Assembly: GCA_035362935.1 (NCBI GenBank)
Contig: DAOSEC010000009.1
Span: 12,885-76,884 of the forward strand
Direction of reading: 5' to 3'
From: DAOSEC01 sp035362935
Lineage (GTDB): Bacteria > Bacillota_I > Bacilli_A > ML615J-28 > CAG-313
DNA: 64,000 nt
A program made the translations under genes and the position numbers. Below are positions 41,599 through 49,121 of this stretch, in pieces (position 1 is the stretch's first letter; every line of letters starts with the position of its first letter). The notes beneath the pieces were generated by a model. The model made no database searches and was not told the DNA's origin. It saw nothing but the letters and a program-made list of their open reading frames with translations.

Positions 41599-43269
41599 AT
41601 GAGCAAACTAAAAATATTCGCATTAGGCGGATTAGGAGAAAACGGTAAAAATATGTTTGTAGCAGAAGTAGATGGACGTATTTTTATTTTTGATGCAGGA
41701 CTAAAATACCCCGCGGTTGATTTGTATGGAGTTGACGCTGTATTTCCGGATATCAGCTACTTAATTGAACATCAAGATCGCATTGAAGGGATCTTTATAT
41801 CTCACGGACATGAAGATCACATTGGATCTTTGCCATATTTACTTAGACACATTAACATCCGTGTATACGGAACCCATTTTACAATTAAGTTGATTGAAGA
41901 TTTATTGATCGAGGAAGGAATGGCAATTGAAGAGTTCCGATTATATCGTATCAATGAAAATAAGACATTAAAATTTGGTGACTGCTTGGTATCTTTTTAC
42001 AATACCACGCACTCCATTCCAGAATCGGTTGGGATTGCACTACATACCGATCAAGGTATTGTATTATATGCCCCTGATTTTAATTTTGATCAAAACGCTG
42101 AGATTAAATATCGTACTTCATTTGACAAATTAATTGAGTTTTCGAAAAAAGGGGTTCTAGCCTTACTAGCCGAAAGTATAGGTTCTGGAACAATGACAAG
42201 ACCAATCAATGATTATTTACTTACTCACGTGATTACGGATGTATTCAACCGAGGGAATAATCGTGTGATTGTAACGGCATTTAGCTCGGATTTGGACCGT
42301 ATTCAAAAAATAATCAATATCGCAGTGAACAACAATCGTAATGTTGCGATCATTGGACGCAAAGCACAACGCATTGTAGATATCGCAATGAATACCGAAT
42401 ACCTAAAAATACCAAAAGATCGATTGGTTAATTTAAAGTACATTGATGATAAAAATAAAAATGAATTTGAAAATTTAGTCGTTATTGTGACTGGTAATCG
42501 TCACGAACCATTTTATGTCTTGCAACGAATGGTCAATAAGGTAGATCGTTTGATTGCCTTAAATGATACCGATCATGTCATCAGCATGACGCCACCAGTG
42601 CCTGGTACGGAAAAAATAGCGTTACGAACAATTGACACCCTATATCGTAATAATATTAAAGTGACAAAAGTGGGTAAGGGAATTATGAGAAGTTCCCATG
42701 CGAACGCAGATGATCTTAAAATGATGTATAATATCTTAAAACCAAAATACATCATTCCAGTCATTGGAGAATATCGTCATCAAATCAAACAAGCCAATAT
42801 TGCCAAAGAAGTTGGTTATCCAAATGATAAAGTAATCTTATTAGAAAATGGAGAAGCAATTGAGTTTGAAGCTGGAGCAGTAACATCCCGTAGTCAAATT
42901 CAAAACGGGGATATTTTGGTGGATGGTTCTATCATCGGTGACATCAATGAAGTGGTCATCAAAGATAGAGAAATGCTAGCAGAAGAAGGTATTTTTATTA
43001 TTTCATGTAATATCAATGCCAAATCAAAGAAAATATTGAACGCACCAGAGATTGTAACCAAAGGATTTGTCTATGGAGAATCCAAGGAAGAAATCGATTA
43101 TTATGTCAAAAAGAAATTTGATGCAACGCTTCACTTTTTCTTTGATAAAAAATATATCGAATGGAATGAACTAAACAATGTGCTTCGCGAGGAAATCGGA
43201 AGAGAGATTTTTCGAATTTCGAAAAAGAAACCAATCGTCATTCCAGTCATTGTCGATGCTGCTGCCTAG
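41599..43269 (+). CDS. rnj: Ribonuclease J
   Basis: Metallo-beta-lactamase nuclease with 5'-to-3' exo and endo activity on RNA, central to mRNA decay and rRNA maturation in Firmicutes. Zinc ligands are in SHGHEDHIG (His69, His71, Asp73, His74), TTHSIPES and YAPDFNFD, with the late His in RSSHANADD. The beta-CASP domain and the C-terminal oligomerisation domain are present. 556 residues. The usual late SGH loop reads SSH here, and the normal GDF reads PDF, so it is a slightly divergent copy; whether it is the J1 or J2 type cannot be decided. Strong AGAAAGGAGG site. Confidence 0.9.
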   Translation: MSKLKIFALGGLGENGKNMFVAEVDGRIFIFDAGLKYPAVDLYGVDAVFPDISYLIEHQDRIEGIFISHGHEDHIGSLPYLLRHINIRVYGTHFTIKLIEDLLIEEGMAIEEFRLYRINENKTLKFGDCLVSFYNTTHSIPESVGIALHTDQGIVLYAPDFNFDQNAEIKYRTSFDKLIEFSKKGVLALLAESIGSGTMTRPINDYLLTHVITDVFNRGNNRVIVTAFSSDLDRIQKIINIAVNNNRNVAIIGRKAQRIVDIAMNTEYLKIPKDRLVNLKYIDDKNKNEFENLVVIVTGNRHEPFYVLQRMVNKVDRLIALNDTDHVISMTPPVPGTEKIALRTIDTLYRNNIKVTKVGKGIMRSSHANADDLKMMYNILKPKYIIPVIGEYRHQIKQANIAKEVGYPNDKVILLENGEAIEFEAGAVTSRSQIQNGDILVDGSIIGDINEVVIKDREMLAEEGIFIISCNINAKSKKILNAPEIVTKGFVYGESKEEIDYYVKKKFDATLHFFFDKKYIEWNELNNVLREEIGREIFRISKKKPIVIPVIVDAAA

Positions 43270-43286
43270 ATAGGTAAATATATTTC

Positions 43287-43315
43287 TTGCATTTTCAAGC
43301 AATTTATAGTATAAT
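43287..43315 (+). promoter_or_regulatory. Promoter of rpmG
   Basis: TTGCAT at 43287-43292, 17-bp spacer, TATAAT at 43310-43315. Confidence 0.75.
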
Positions 43316-43353
43316 TCATTAGTCAATTAGTAGTATGTTAGGAGGTCAGTAGT

Positions 43354-43509
43354 ATGCGAGTAAGTATTATGTTAAAATGCACTGTGTGTGGAGAAGAAAA
43401 TTATTTAACTGAAAAGAGTAAACGTAACGATCCAGATCGTATGGAACAAAGTAAATATTGTCCACGATGCAAAAAAAGCACGCCTCATAAAGAAAAGGGT
43501 AAAAAATAA
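43354..43509 (+). CDS. rpmG: 50S ribosomal protein L33, zinc-binding form
   Basis: 51-residue ribosomal protein of the large subunit. It begins MRVSIMLKCTVCGEENY and contains KRNDPDRMEQSKYCPRC; the two CxxC pairs (CTVC and CPRC) mark the zinc-containing form, unlike the cysteine-free paralogues that some Firmicutes express under zinc limitation. AGGAGG at 43340-43345 precedes the ATG. Own promoter and terminator. No secE or nusG follows, the more usual neighbours. Confidence 0.95.
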   Translation: MRVSIMLKCTVCGEENYLTEKSKRNDPDRMEQSKYCPRCKKSTPHKEKGKK

Positions 43510-43526
43510 TTCACTTTGATACATAT

Positions 43527-43564
43527 AAAACATGGTTCCTTTGGTAGGGAACCATGTTTTTATT
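43527..43564 (+). terminator. Terminator after rpmG
   Basis: Perfect 13-base stem AAAACATGGTTCC / GGAACCATGTTTT with eight-base loop, followed by T-rich sequence. Confidence 0.9.
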
Positions 43565-43686
43565 TCATTCGATATAGTTTGTCTTCTTATTTTGTTACAA
43601 ACATTGATTATTTTTAAAAAAATGATGAATTTACCAATAAAATAAGATGTTTCATCGTTACTATAGTGTAAAAAGGGGGAAGTATT

Positions 43687-44748
43687 ATGAGAATTTTTAC
43701 GAAATTATTATCGATGATGGTGTTGCTTACATCAACATTTGTATTTGTAGGTTGTGGAACTGCGTTTACCATTGATGGAAACCCAACGTTTCAAACCACA
43801 GACGAAGTATATGCATTTTCAGCTATATCAGCTGTATCGCTATTAAATCAACAATATACTACAAACAGTGGTATGACTCCGATGTCATTTATGGCAGACG
43901 AGGACGAACCAATCATTACTACAGAACTTGATCAACTCAATCGTTATTTAAATATTATGGAAAAATTTGTTGGTAGTAGCCAATCACTTGCAGTGGAGTT
44001 GGTCACTTCTGATTTGCCAGAATATGAAACAAAAGTTAATTTTACAACAAAAAACATCTTAGGAGAAGATGTTGTATATGCAATTTACTATAATGAAGTG
44101 TTTCTAGATGATAGTAGTGAAGAAGATGATGAATATGAAACAGAATTATTCGGACTTATGACTTATAATGAAATTGACTATCAATTATCAGGAAAAAGAG
44201 AAATGGAAGATGATGAAGAATCCATTCGAATAACAGCATCAATAGATGAATTCAACTATGTCAATGTGAAATATGAATTAGAAGAAGAAGAGAGAAAATT
44301 TATTTTTGAAGAATTTATCAATGGTGAATTGATGAATAGCACCAAAGTCAAGGTAGAAACCGAAGATGATGAAATTGAGGTTAAGCTTGAGTTTGTTGCT
44401 GGTGAAGCTAAGGGAAAATACAAATTTGAACAAGAAATCAAAGATGAAAAGACAATACTGAAAGTTTCATATGAGGTTGTCGATGAATTGAACAATGTAG
44501 AATCAGGTGAAATTGAAGTGTATGTTGTTATTGATGAAGTTACAGGTGAAACAGTGTATAAATATGAAATTCAAGTAGAAGACGATGACAGTATTTATGA
44601 ATATGAACGTGATCGTGAAGAAGATGACGATGACGAAGATGATGATGAAGATGAAGATGATGAAGAAGATGAAGATGATGAAGATGAAGAAGAAGATGAA
44701 GATGAAGAAGAAGATGAAGATGAAGAAGAAGATTCATCTAATATCTAA
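43687..44748 (+). CDS. Lipoprotein with anti-sigma-like sensor domain and polyacidic tail
   Basis: 353 residues. Signal peptide and lipobox end at Cys23 (FVGC). The body (about 35-300) resembles the outside region of the membrane protein at 45346: VYAFSA against IYAFSA, ELDQLNRYL against EIDQITQYL, and IYYNE against LYYNE, in the same order and spacing. Both are built of amphipathic beta strands rich in Glu. The tail is 39 consecutive Asp/Glu residues (about 311-349) followed by SSNI. No known domain is recognised. It precedes the sigma gene by 77 bases. It may compete with or present ligand to the anti-sigma protein, or bind cations; both are inference. GGGGGA ribosome site. Confidence 0.7.
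   Translation: MRIFTKLLSMMVLLTSTFVFVGCGTAFTIDGNPTFQTTDEVYAFSAISAVSLLNQQYTTNSGMTPMSFMADEDEPIITTELDQLNRYLNIMEKFVGSSQSLAVELVTSDLPEYETKVNFTTKNILGEDVVYAIYYNEVFLDDSSEEDDEYETELFGLMTYNEIDYQLSGKREMEDDEESIRITASIDEFNYVNVKYELEEEERKFIFEEFINGELMNSTKVKVETEDDEIEVKLEFVAGEAKGKYKFEQEIKDEKTILKVSYEVVDELNNVESGEIEVYVVIDEVTGETVYKYEIQVEDDDSIYEYERDREEDDDDEDDDEDEDDEEDEDDEDEEEDEDEEEDEDEEEDSSNI
44617..44733 (+). repeat. GAA/GAT/GAC triplet tract coding for 39 acidic residues
   Basis: 117 bases made only of GAA, GAT and GAC codons, with GATGAAGAAGAA-type units recurring in the last half. Length may vary by slippage in steps of three without breaking the frame. Confidence 0.85.
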
Positions 44749-44796
44749 TCGGTGTTGTTAAATTTTCAGCTAATCGCTATTAGAAAATAATCGTGC

Positions 44797-44815
44797 TGTG
44801 ATATAATGAGTCTGA
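44797..44815 (+). promoter_or_regulatory. Extended -10 region of ECF module 2, shared with module 1
   Basis: TGTGATATAATGAGTCTGA with TATAAT at 44802-44807. It differs at one base from the sequence at 32927-32945. TGAGGT at its 3' end is the ribosome site of the sigma gene. Confidence 0.6.
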
Positions 44816-44825
44816 GGTAATGGCT

Positions 44826-45359
44826 ATGGAAAATCTTGATCAGTATATCCCAGCACTTTTATTAAAAAACGAGGAATCATTTGAAATCATCTACCATGAA
44901 ACCAAATCATCCGTCTATGCGATTATTCTTTCAATTATGAAAGATCACTCTCTTTCAGAAGATGTGATGCAAGAAACATACATCAAAATGATTGCCTCAA
45001 TTAGACAATATAAGGAAGGAACAAATTTTCGAAATTGGCTGCTTACGATTGCACGAAACACAGCCCTTGATTATTATAGAGCTAGAAAAAAAGAGACTCT
45101 GATGGATGATATCGCACTCGAATCGATTCCATCACCTGTATCACATAATGCAATTGATTCGATGATTGCTGAAGAGTTATTGAATTGTTTAAATCAAGAT
45201 GAAAGAGAAGTTGTCTTGCTTCGGGTTGTCGATACACTTAAATTTAAAGACATTGCTGTTATCACAAAAAAACCAATTGGAACAGTGCTATGGTTGTACA
45301 ACCAAGCAATTAGGAAAATGAGAAGATATGAAGGAGGTGTGGATTATGAAAAAAGCTAA
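44826..45359 (+). CDS. ECF-type RNA polymerase sigma factor (module 2)
   Basis: About 177 residues. Region 2: SLSEDVMQETYIKMIASIRQY and TNFRNWLLTIARNTALDYY. Region 4: DEREVVLLRVVDTLKFKDIA and IGTVLWLYNQAIRKMRR. It closely parallels the module 1 sigma factor, including the GTVLW turn, and both probably arose from one ancestor. ATG 44826 is seven bases after GAGGT; the ATG at 44820 is too close to it. It overlaps the following anti-sigma-like gene by 14 bases, so both are probably made in linked amounts. Confidence 0.9.
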   Translation: MENLDQYIPALLLKNEESFEIIYHETKSSVYAIILSIMKDHSLSEDVMQETYIKMIASIRQYKEGTNFRNWLLTIARNTALDYYRARKKETLMDDIALESIPSPVSHNAIDSMIAEELLNCLNQDEREVVLLRVVDTLKFKDIAVITKKPIGTVLWLYNQAIRKMRRYEGGVDYEKS

Positions 45360-46578
45360 TATCAAAAAAATTCTAAAAAATCATATTGTAAATACCACAC
45401 CAAATATTCATCATTTGATTGATATTAATCAAATTACAATAGAACCGCTTATGTCACAAATAAGACCAAATATCAAAACATTCCGTCAACAAAGATTCGC
45501 ATTTAAGATGTTATTTACTATTTTATTAATCACAATCAATGTGCTAGCTATTTTTTCAATTCCTCTAGTAGGTGATCATCCAGATGACGAAATTATTGTT
45601 AATCCTATTCCTCTAAGCCATAAGGAAGAAATTTATGCATTTTCTGCTGCTTCGGGTTTAACTGCTTACACAGTATCCTTTGATTATAACAAAAACAATT
45701 TGCTAAGATTGAGTTCACATTCACTTCTAATTGAAGATGAAATTGATCAAATTACACAGTACTTATATGTTGTTGAGTCATTGGTTGGAGACAAGTCTGA
45801 TATGGTTATCACTTCTAGTGATTCTGCTGAGAAACCGGGTTACTCCTATAAAATATCATATCAAACTATAGATTTAACCAACCAATTGCGTACATATTCG
45901 TTATACTATAATGAAGAGGTTGTCGATGATGACACAACACGATTACAAGGTATTATCGAACTAGATACCCTTGAATATCATGTAGAAATAACGGATACCA
46001 CCAAAGAAGATGAAAGAAAAATTACAGTACGATTAAATCAAAACCAAATCGATGCAAACTACATTAAAATTGAACATATTATGGAGGAAGACGAACAAAA
46101 GTTTTCATATGAAGTGATTGAAATGTTCGAAACCATTCATTCATTCACGATTAAAGTTGAAGAAGAAAATAATCGAATTAAAGCAGAAATCGAGTATGAA
46201 AGTGATGTAAAGAAGTTGAAGTTAGAATTTAAAAGAAAGGTTGAAAACACCATTTCAACCATACTCATTGAGTATGAACTTGAACATAATGATGAGGAAG
46301 AAGAAGGATTAATGCTGATTCAAGTTATTTTCGATTCAAACACACAAATGTATAAGTATGTATTTCAAATTGAGACGAACCAAATTGATAAAGTATTAGA
46401 AAAAGATCGTTTTGATCGCTCCAAAGAAGATGATGAGGATGATGACGACGACGAAGAAGATGAAGAAGACGAAGAAGATGATGACGGCGACGATGATGAA
46501 GATATTGAAGAAGATGAAGAAGATGAAGAAGATATTTTTAACGTTGAGATCTATTACTATGATTCATTTTCGCTTTAG
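45346..46578 (+). CDS. Probable anti-sigma factor with sensor domain and polyacidic tail (module 2)
   Basis: 410 residues: basic cytosolic N-terminus (1-52), one membrane helix (about 53-74), then an outside domain (about 85-355) related to the lipoprotein at 43687, and an acidic tail (about 361-396) ending in a hydrophobic NVEIYYYDSFSL. Its first 20 residues resemble those of the module 1 membrane protein, the likely sigma-binding part. Positive residues before the helix support N-in, C-out topology. ATG 45346 follows AAGGAGGT by seven bases; the ATG at 45328 lies before that site. The anti-sigma role is inferred from gene order and topology. Confidence 0.65.
   Translation: MKKANIKKILKNHIVNTTPNIHHLIDINQITIEPLMSQIRPNIKTFRQQRFAFKMLFTILLITINVLAIFSIPLVGDHPDDEIIVNPIPLSHKEEIYAFSAASGLTAYTVSFDYNKNNLLRLSSHSLLIEDEIDQITQYLYVVESLVGDKSDMVITSSDSAEKPGYSYKISYQTIDLTNQLRTYSLYYNEEVVDDDTTRLQGIIELDTLEYHVEITDTTKEDERKITVRLNQNQIDANYIKIEHIMEEDEQKFSYEVIEMFETIHSFTIKVEEENNRIKAEIEYESDVKKLKLEFKRKVENTISTILIEYELEHNDEEEEGLMLIQVIFDSNTQMYKYVFQIETNQIDKVLEKDRFDRSKEDDEDDDDDEEDEEDEEDDDGDDDEDIEEDEEDEEDIFNVEIYYYDSFSL
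46426..46533 (+). repeat. Acidic triplet tract in the anti-sigma-like gene
   Basis: 36 codons, 34 of them Asp or Glu, interrupted by one Gly and one Ile. Mostly GAA, GAT and GAC, as in the tract of the neighbouring lipoprotein. Confidence 0.8.
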
Positions 46579-46716
46579 AAACCATATCTTTATAGTTCTA
46601 TGATATCTTGCGATCGAATTGGATGTATTTCTATGTTTTGATATGTCGAGTAAATGATAAATGAATCTTTATCAGATGTATGAAATAAATTCATAAACCA
46701 TATTAAATATGAATAA

Positions 46717-46747
46717 AAGACCTGAATCATTCCGATTCAGGCCTTTT
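46717..46747. terminator. Bidirectional terminator between convergent genes
   Basis: CCTGAATC (46721-46728) pairs with GATTCAGG (46734-46741), with A and T runs at the sides. The rarA stop lies within the right arm. The 140 or so bases before it, after the anti-sigma-like gene, hold nothing recognisable. Confidence 0.85.
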
Positions 46748-47984
46748 TGTTTTGTTCTTGTTTCGCTTGCTTGATTGCTTCAAATCTTGCTTTTAAAGAT
46801 TCTTCGAATTTTGATGTGTTTTTGGGATCATAGTAGGATGCATGTTTGATGATGTCAGGTAAATATTGTTGATTAACCCATGCACCAGGGTAGTCATGTG
46901 GATATAGGTAATTGCTTTGTGACTCATCAAAAGAATAGATGTTTTTTAGATGAAGTGGGAGTGATCCGCTTTTTCCTGCTTCTATGTCTGAAAGTGCTTT
47001 ATCAACTGCAATCAACGCGGAATTGGATTTTGGTGATAATGCCATTTCAATTACAATTACCGATAATGGAAGTCTAGCCTCAGGCATTCCAAGTTGAATC
47101 GCTGCATCACAGGCTGCTATGACTCTTGGACCAATCGATGGGTTAGCAAGTGCAATATCTTCATAAGCGGTCGCAATGAGGCGTCTTGTCAGAATAATGA
47201 GTTCTTCGGCTGCGAGCAGTTTTGCTAAATAATGAAGACTGGCATCCACATCAGACCCACGGATTGATTTTTGTAATCCACTTAAGGTATCAAAGTAGTT
47301 ATCACTGCTTCCATCAATTAGAATCGATGGACGAAGCAATACACTTTTGGCTAAATCAAAAGTGATATTTGTTCCTTCTAGTGCTAATATTACTACTTCA
47401 ATCATATTAAGAACACTTCGAACTTCACCATTGGCTAAGCTAACCAAATATTCAAGCGCATCCGGATCGATTGTTAAGCTAGGATTAATATAGGATATTC
47501 CACGTTTTGCGATTGCAATCAAATCTTGTTTTTCTAAGGATTTTAGTTTTAGGACGTGACAGCGAGATCGAATCGCAGGATTGACCGAATGATATGGATT
47601 GACGGTTGTAATCCCTATCATAACAATTTCTCCACTTTCGACAAATGGAAGCAAAAAGTCTTGAATGTCTTTTTTCATACGATGAATTTCATCAATGATG
47701 ACAACACTTGCTTTGTGGAATCTTGATTCATGCATGATTGTTTTTAGGGCATCCTTGTTATCAATGGAAGCATTAAATTTAAACGATTTGTAACCACTTG
47801 TTTGTGCAACCACCTCAGCAATGGTGGTTTTTCCGTTTCCAGGATCTCCGTATAATATCAAAGAAAATAATTTTCCTTTTTCTACCATTTTACGGATTAC
47901 ACCATTTTGACCGACTAAATGATCTTGACCTACTATGTCATCAAACGTTTTGGGACGCATGCGAAATGCCAACGGCTCCATCAT
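46737..47984 (-). CDS. rarA: Replication-associated recombination protein A, AAA+ ATPase
   Basis: Clamp-loader-like ATPase acting at stalled replication forks (RarA, MgsA, YcaJ). Walker A is GDPGNGKT near residue 46, Walker B VVIIDEIHRM, sensor 1 GITTVNP, and the arginine finger region AIRSRCHV. The C-terminal RarA half includes RGSDVDASLHYLAKLL, RRLIATAYEDIALANP and the LYPHDYPGAWV end. 415 residues, normal size. Start is one of two adjacent ATGs (47984 or 47981). Single gene divergent from the tRNA. Confidence 0.93.
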   Translation of the reverse strand: MMEPLAFRMRPKTFDDIVGQDHLVGQNGVIRKMVEKGKLFSLILYGDPGNGKTTIAEVVAQTSGYKSFKFNASIDNKDALKTIMHESRFHKASVVIIDEIHRMKKDIQDFLLPFVESGEIVMIGITTVNPYHSVNPAIRSRCHVLKLKSLEKQDLIAIAKRGISYINPSLTIDPDALEYLVSLANGEVRSVLNMIEVVILALEGTNITFDLAKSVLLRPSILIDGSSDNYFDTLSGLQKSIRGSDVDASLHYLAKLLAAEELIILTRRLIATAYEDIALANPSIGPRVIAACDAAIQLGMPEARLPLSVIVIEMALSPKSNSALIAVDKALSDIEAGKSGSLPLHLKNIYSFDESQSNYLYPHDYPGAWVNQQYLPDIIKHASYYDPKNTSKFEESLKARFEAIKQAKQEQNKKA

Positions 47985-48044
47985 CTCACCATCTTTCTAC
48001 TATGAATTATTTTATCATAAGTGGGTTGAAAATACAATTTTACC

Positions 48045-48073
48045 TTGCATTTTTATTTGTTTTTTTGTATAAT
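48045..48073 (+). promoter_or_regulatory. Promoter of tRNA-Thr
   Basis: TTGCAT at 48045-48050, 17-bp spacer, TATAAT at 48068-48073, sixteen bases before the mature tRNA end. Confidence 0.75.
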
Positions 48074-48088
48074 TACCTTACATCTTGC

Positions 48089-48162
48089 GCTCCTATAGTT
48101 CAGTGGTAGAACGCAGCAATGGTAATGCTGAAACCTGAGTCCGATTCTCAGTAGGAGCACCA
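48089..48162 (+). tRNA. tRNA-Thr (anticodon GGU)
   Basis: 74 nt folding into a full cloverleaf. Acceptor GCTCCTA / TAGGAGC; D stem GTTC / GAAC with a small AGTGGTA loop; anticodon stem CAGCA / TGCTG with loop ATGGTAA; T stem CTGAG / CTCAG; discriminator A and encoded CCA. The anticodon is at 48121-48123. G1-C72 and C2-G71 match known threonine identity elements. Odd: the T loop reads TCCGATT, with C where almost all tRNAs have U55, and the D arm looks glycine-like. Own promoter and terminator, single tRNA. Confidence 0.85.
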
Positions 48163-48173
48163 TGAGGAAAATC

Positions 48174-48201
48174 AAACTATTGGGAGACCAATAGTTTTTT
48201 T
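48174..48201 (+). terminator. Terminator after tRNA-Thr
   Basis: Perfect ten-base stem AAACTATTGG / CCAATAGTTT with GAGA loop and T run, just before the next gene. Confidence 0.92.
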
Positions 48202-48215
48202 ATTTGGAGGTCCTT

Positions 48216-49118
48216 ATGAATAAGATTAAAAAAATACCAATGTTTTCTTCCTCTTTTGTTGCCTCAAGGTTAACAAACGGATGGAGTGAAGATGAAAAAT
48301 GGAAGGTTACGGTCAGAAATAGTGAGTCATATGTAGTGCGTTTTAGCTCTAAAAAGGAGTTAGGCCAAAAAGAAATCGAATTTACGTGTATGAAAAACAT
48401 ATGCAAAAACACAAGATTTGTTCCAGAAGTCATTACGTATGGGGTATTGGAAGATGATGATCTTTGCTACATCGTGTATCGTTTTGTAGAAGGTGTAGAA
48501 CTTATCGACATCATCGATAAAATGTCAGAAAGTGATCAATATCGTTTAGGACTCCAAGCGGGAACAACATTAAAAACCATACACAAAGAAGTTAGGACAT
48601 CTGTCATTTCTCCTTACGAGCAAATGAAGCGGAAGATTGAACGAAAAAAAGAATTATATGCTACCTCAGGTTTGGTTGAACCCTATCACGATCTGATTGT
48701 GCAATATCTTGATGATAACCTCGAACAACTAAAGGGGCAAACAACCTCATTTTGTCATGGGGACTTTCACTTAGGAAATATGTTACTAGGGAAAGATAAC
48801 AATTTATATGTTATTGATTTTAATCGTTCTAACATTGAAGATTCCTATCAAGATTTTAACCGAATGTTAAGCTTTGGGGTAAAACATAGCATTCCATTCG
48901 TGCAAGGGCAGATTAAGGGGTATTTTGGCAATGAGGCACTTCCAGAACGTTTTTTCCGTATTGCATTGTTTTATGCGTGTATGGATATTGGGTTTGGAAT
49001 TTTGTGGGCAATGCAATTTGGTGAAGAAGAAATCAAAGTCCATAATAGTTTGGTTACGCAAATATTAAGAGATTTTTCTAACTTAACATCGGTGATACCC
49101 GTTTGGTGGAAGGAGTAA
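48216..49118 (+). CDS. APH/choline kinase-like phosphotransferase
   Basis: Small-molecule kinase of the aminoglycoside phosphotransferase superfamily. Catalytic loop FCHGDFHLGNMLL and metal Asp in LYVIDFNRSNIEDS; the N-terminal lobe carries VRFSSKKELGQKEIEF and YIVYRFVEGVEL. About 300 residues. The substrate could be an antibiotic, a sugar, choline or a similar alcohol. ATG 48216 follows GGAGG; an upstream TTG at 48204 falls before that site. Three bases separate it from the next GNAT gene, so they form a pair. Confidence 0.82.
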   Translation: MNKIKKIPMFSSSFVASRLTNGWSEDEKWKVTVRNSESYVVRFSSKKELGQKEIEFTCMKNICKNTRFVPEVITYGVLEDDDLCYIVYRFVEGVELIDIIDKMSESDQYRLGLQAGTTLKTIHKEVRTSVISPYEQMKRKIERKKELYATSGLVEPYHDLIVQYLDDNLEQLKGQTTSFCHGDFHLGNMLLGKDNNLYVIDFNRSNIEDSYQDFNRMLSFGVKHSIPFVQGQIKGYFGNEALPERFFRIALFYACMDIGFGILWAMQFGEEEIKVHNSLVTQILRDFSNLTSVIPVWWKE

Positions 49119-49121
49119 ACA

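Noticed and set aside
43620..43670. ECF-type promoter before the acidic-tail lipoprotein
   Set aside because: No convincing AAC-type -35 with CGT-type -10 at proper spacing could be drawn, so autoregulation by the adjacent sigma factor is not claimed.
44540..44737. Minus-strand reading frame rich in His and Leu opposite the acidic tail
   Set aside because: It is the shadow of the GAA/GAT triplet tract, with no ribosome site or independent support.
44617..46533. Short repeat tracts as a CRISPR-like array
   Set aside because: The repeats are codon-level triplets without spacers and lie inside open frames.
46412..46603. Plus-strand frame rich in Met, Lys and Thr over the second acidic tract
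   Set aside because: It is a frame-shifted reading of the same triplets and lacks a ribosome site.
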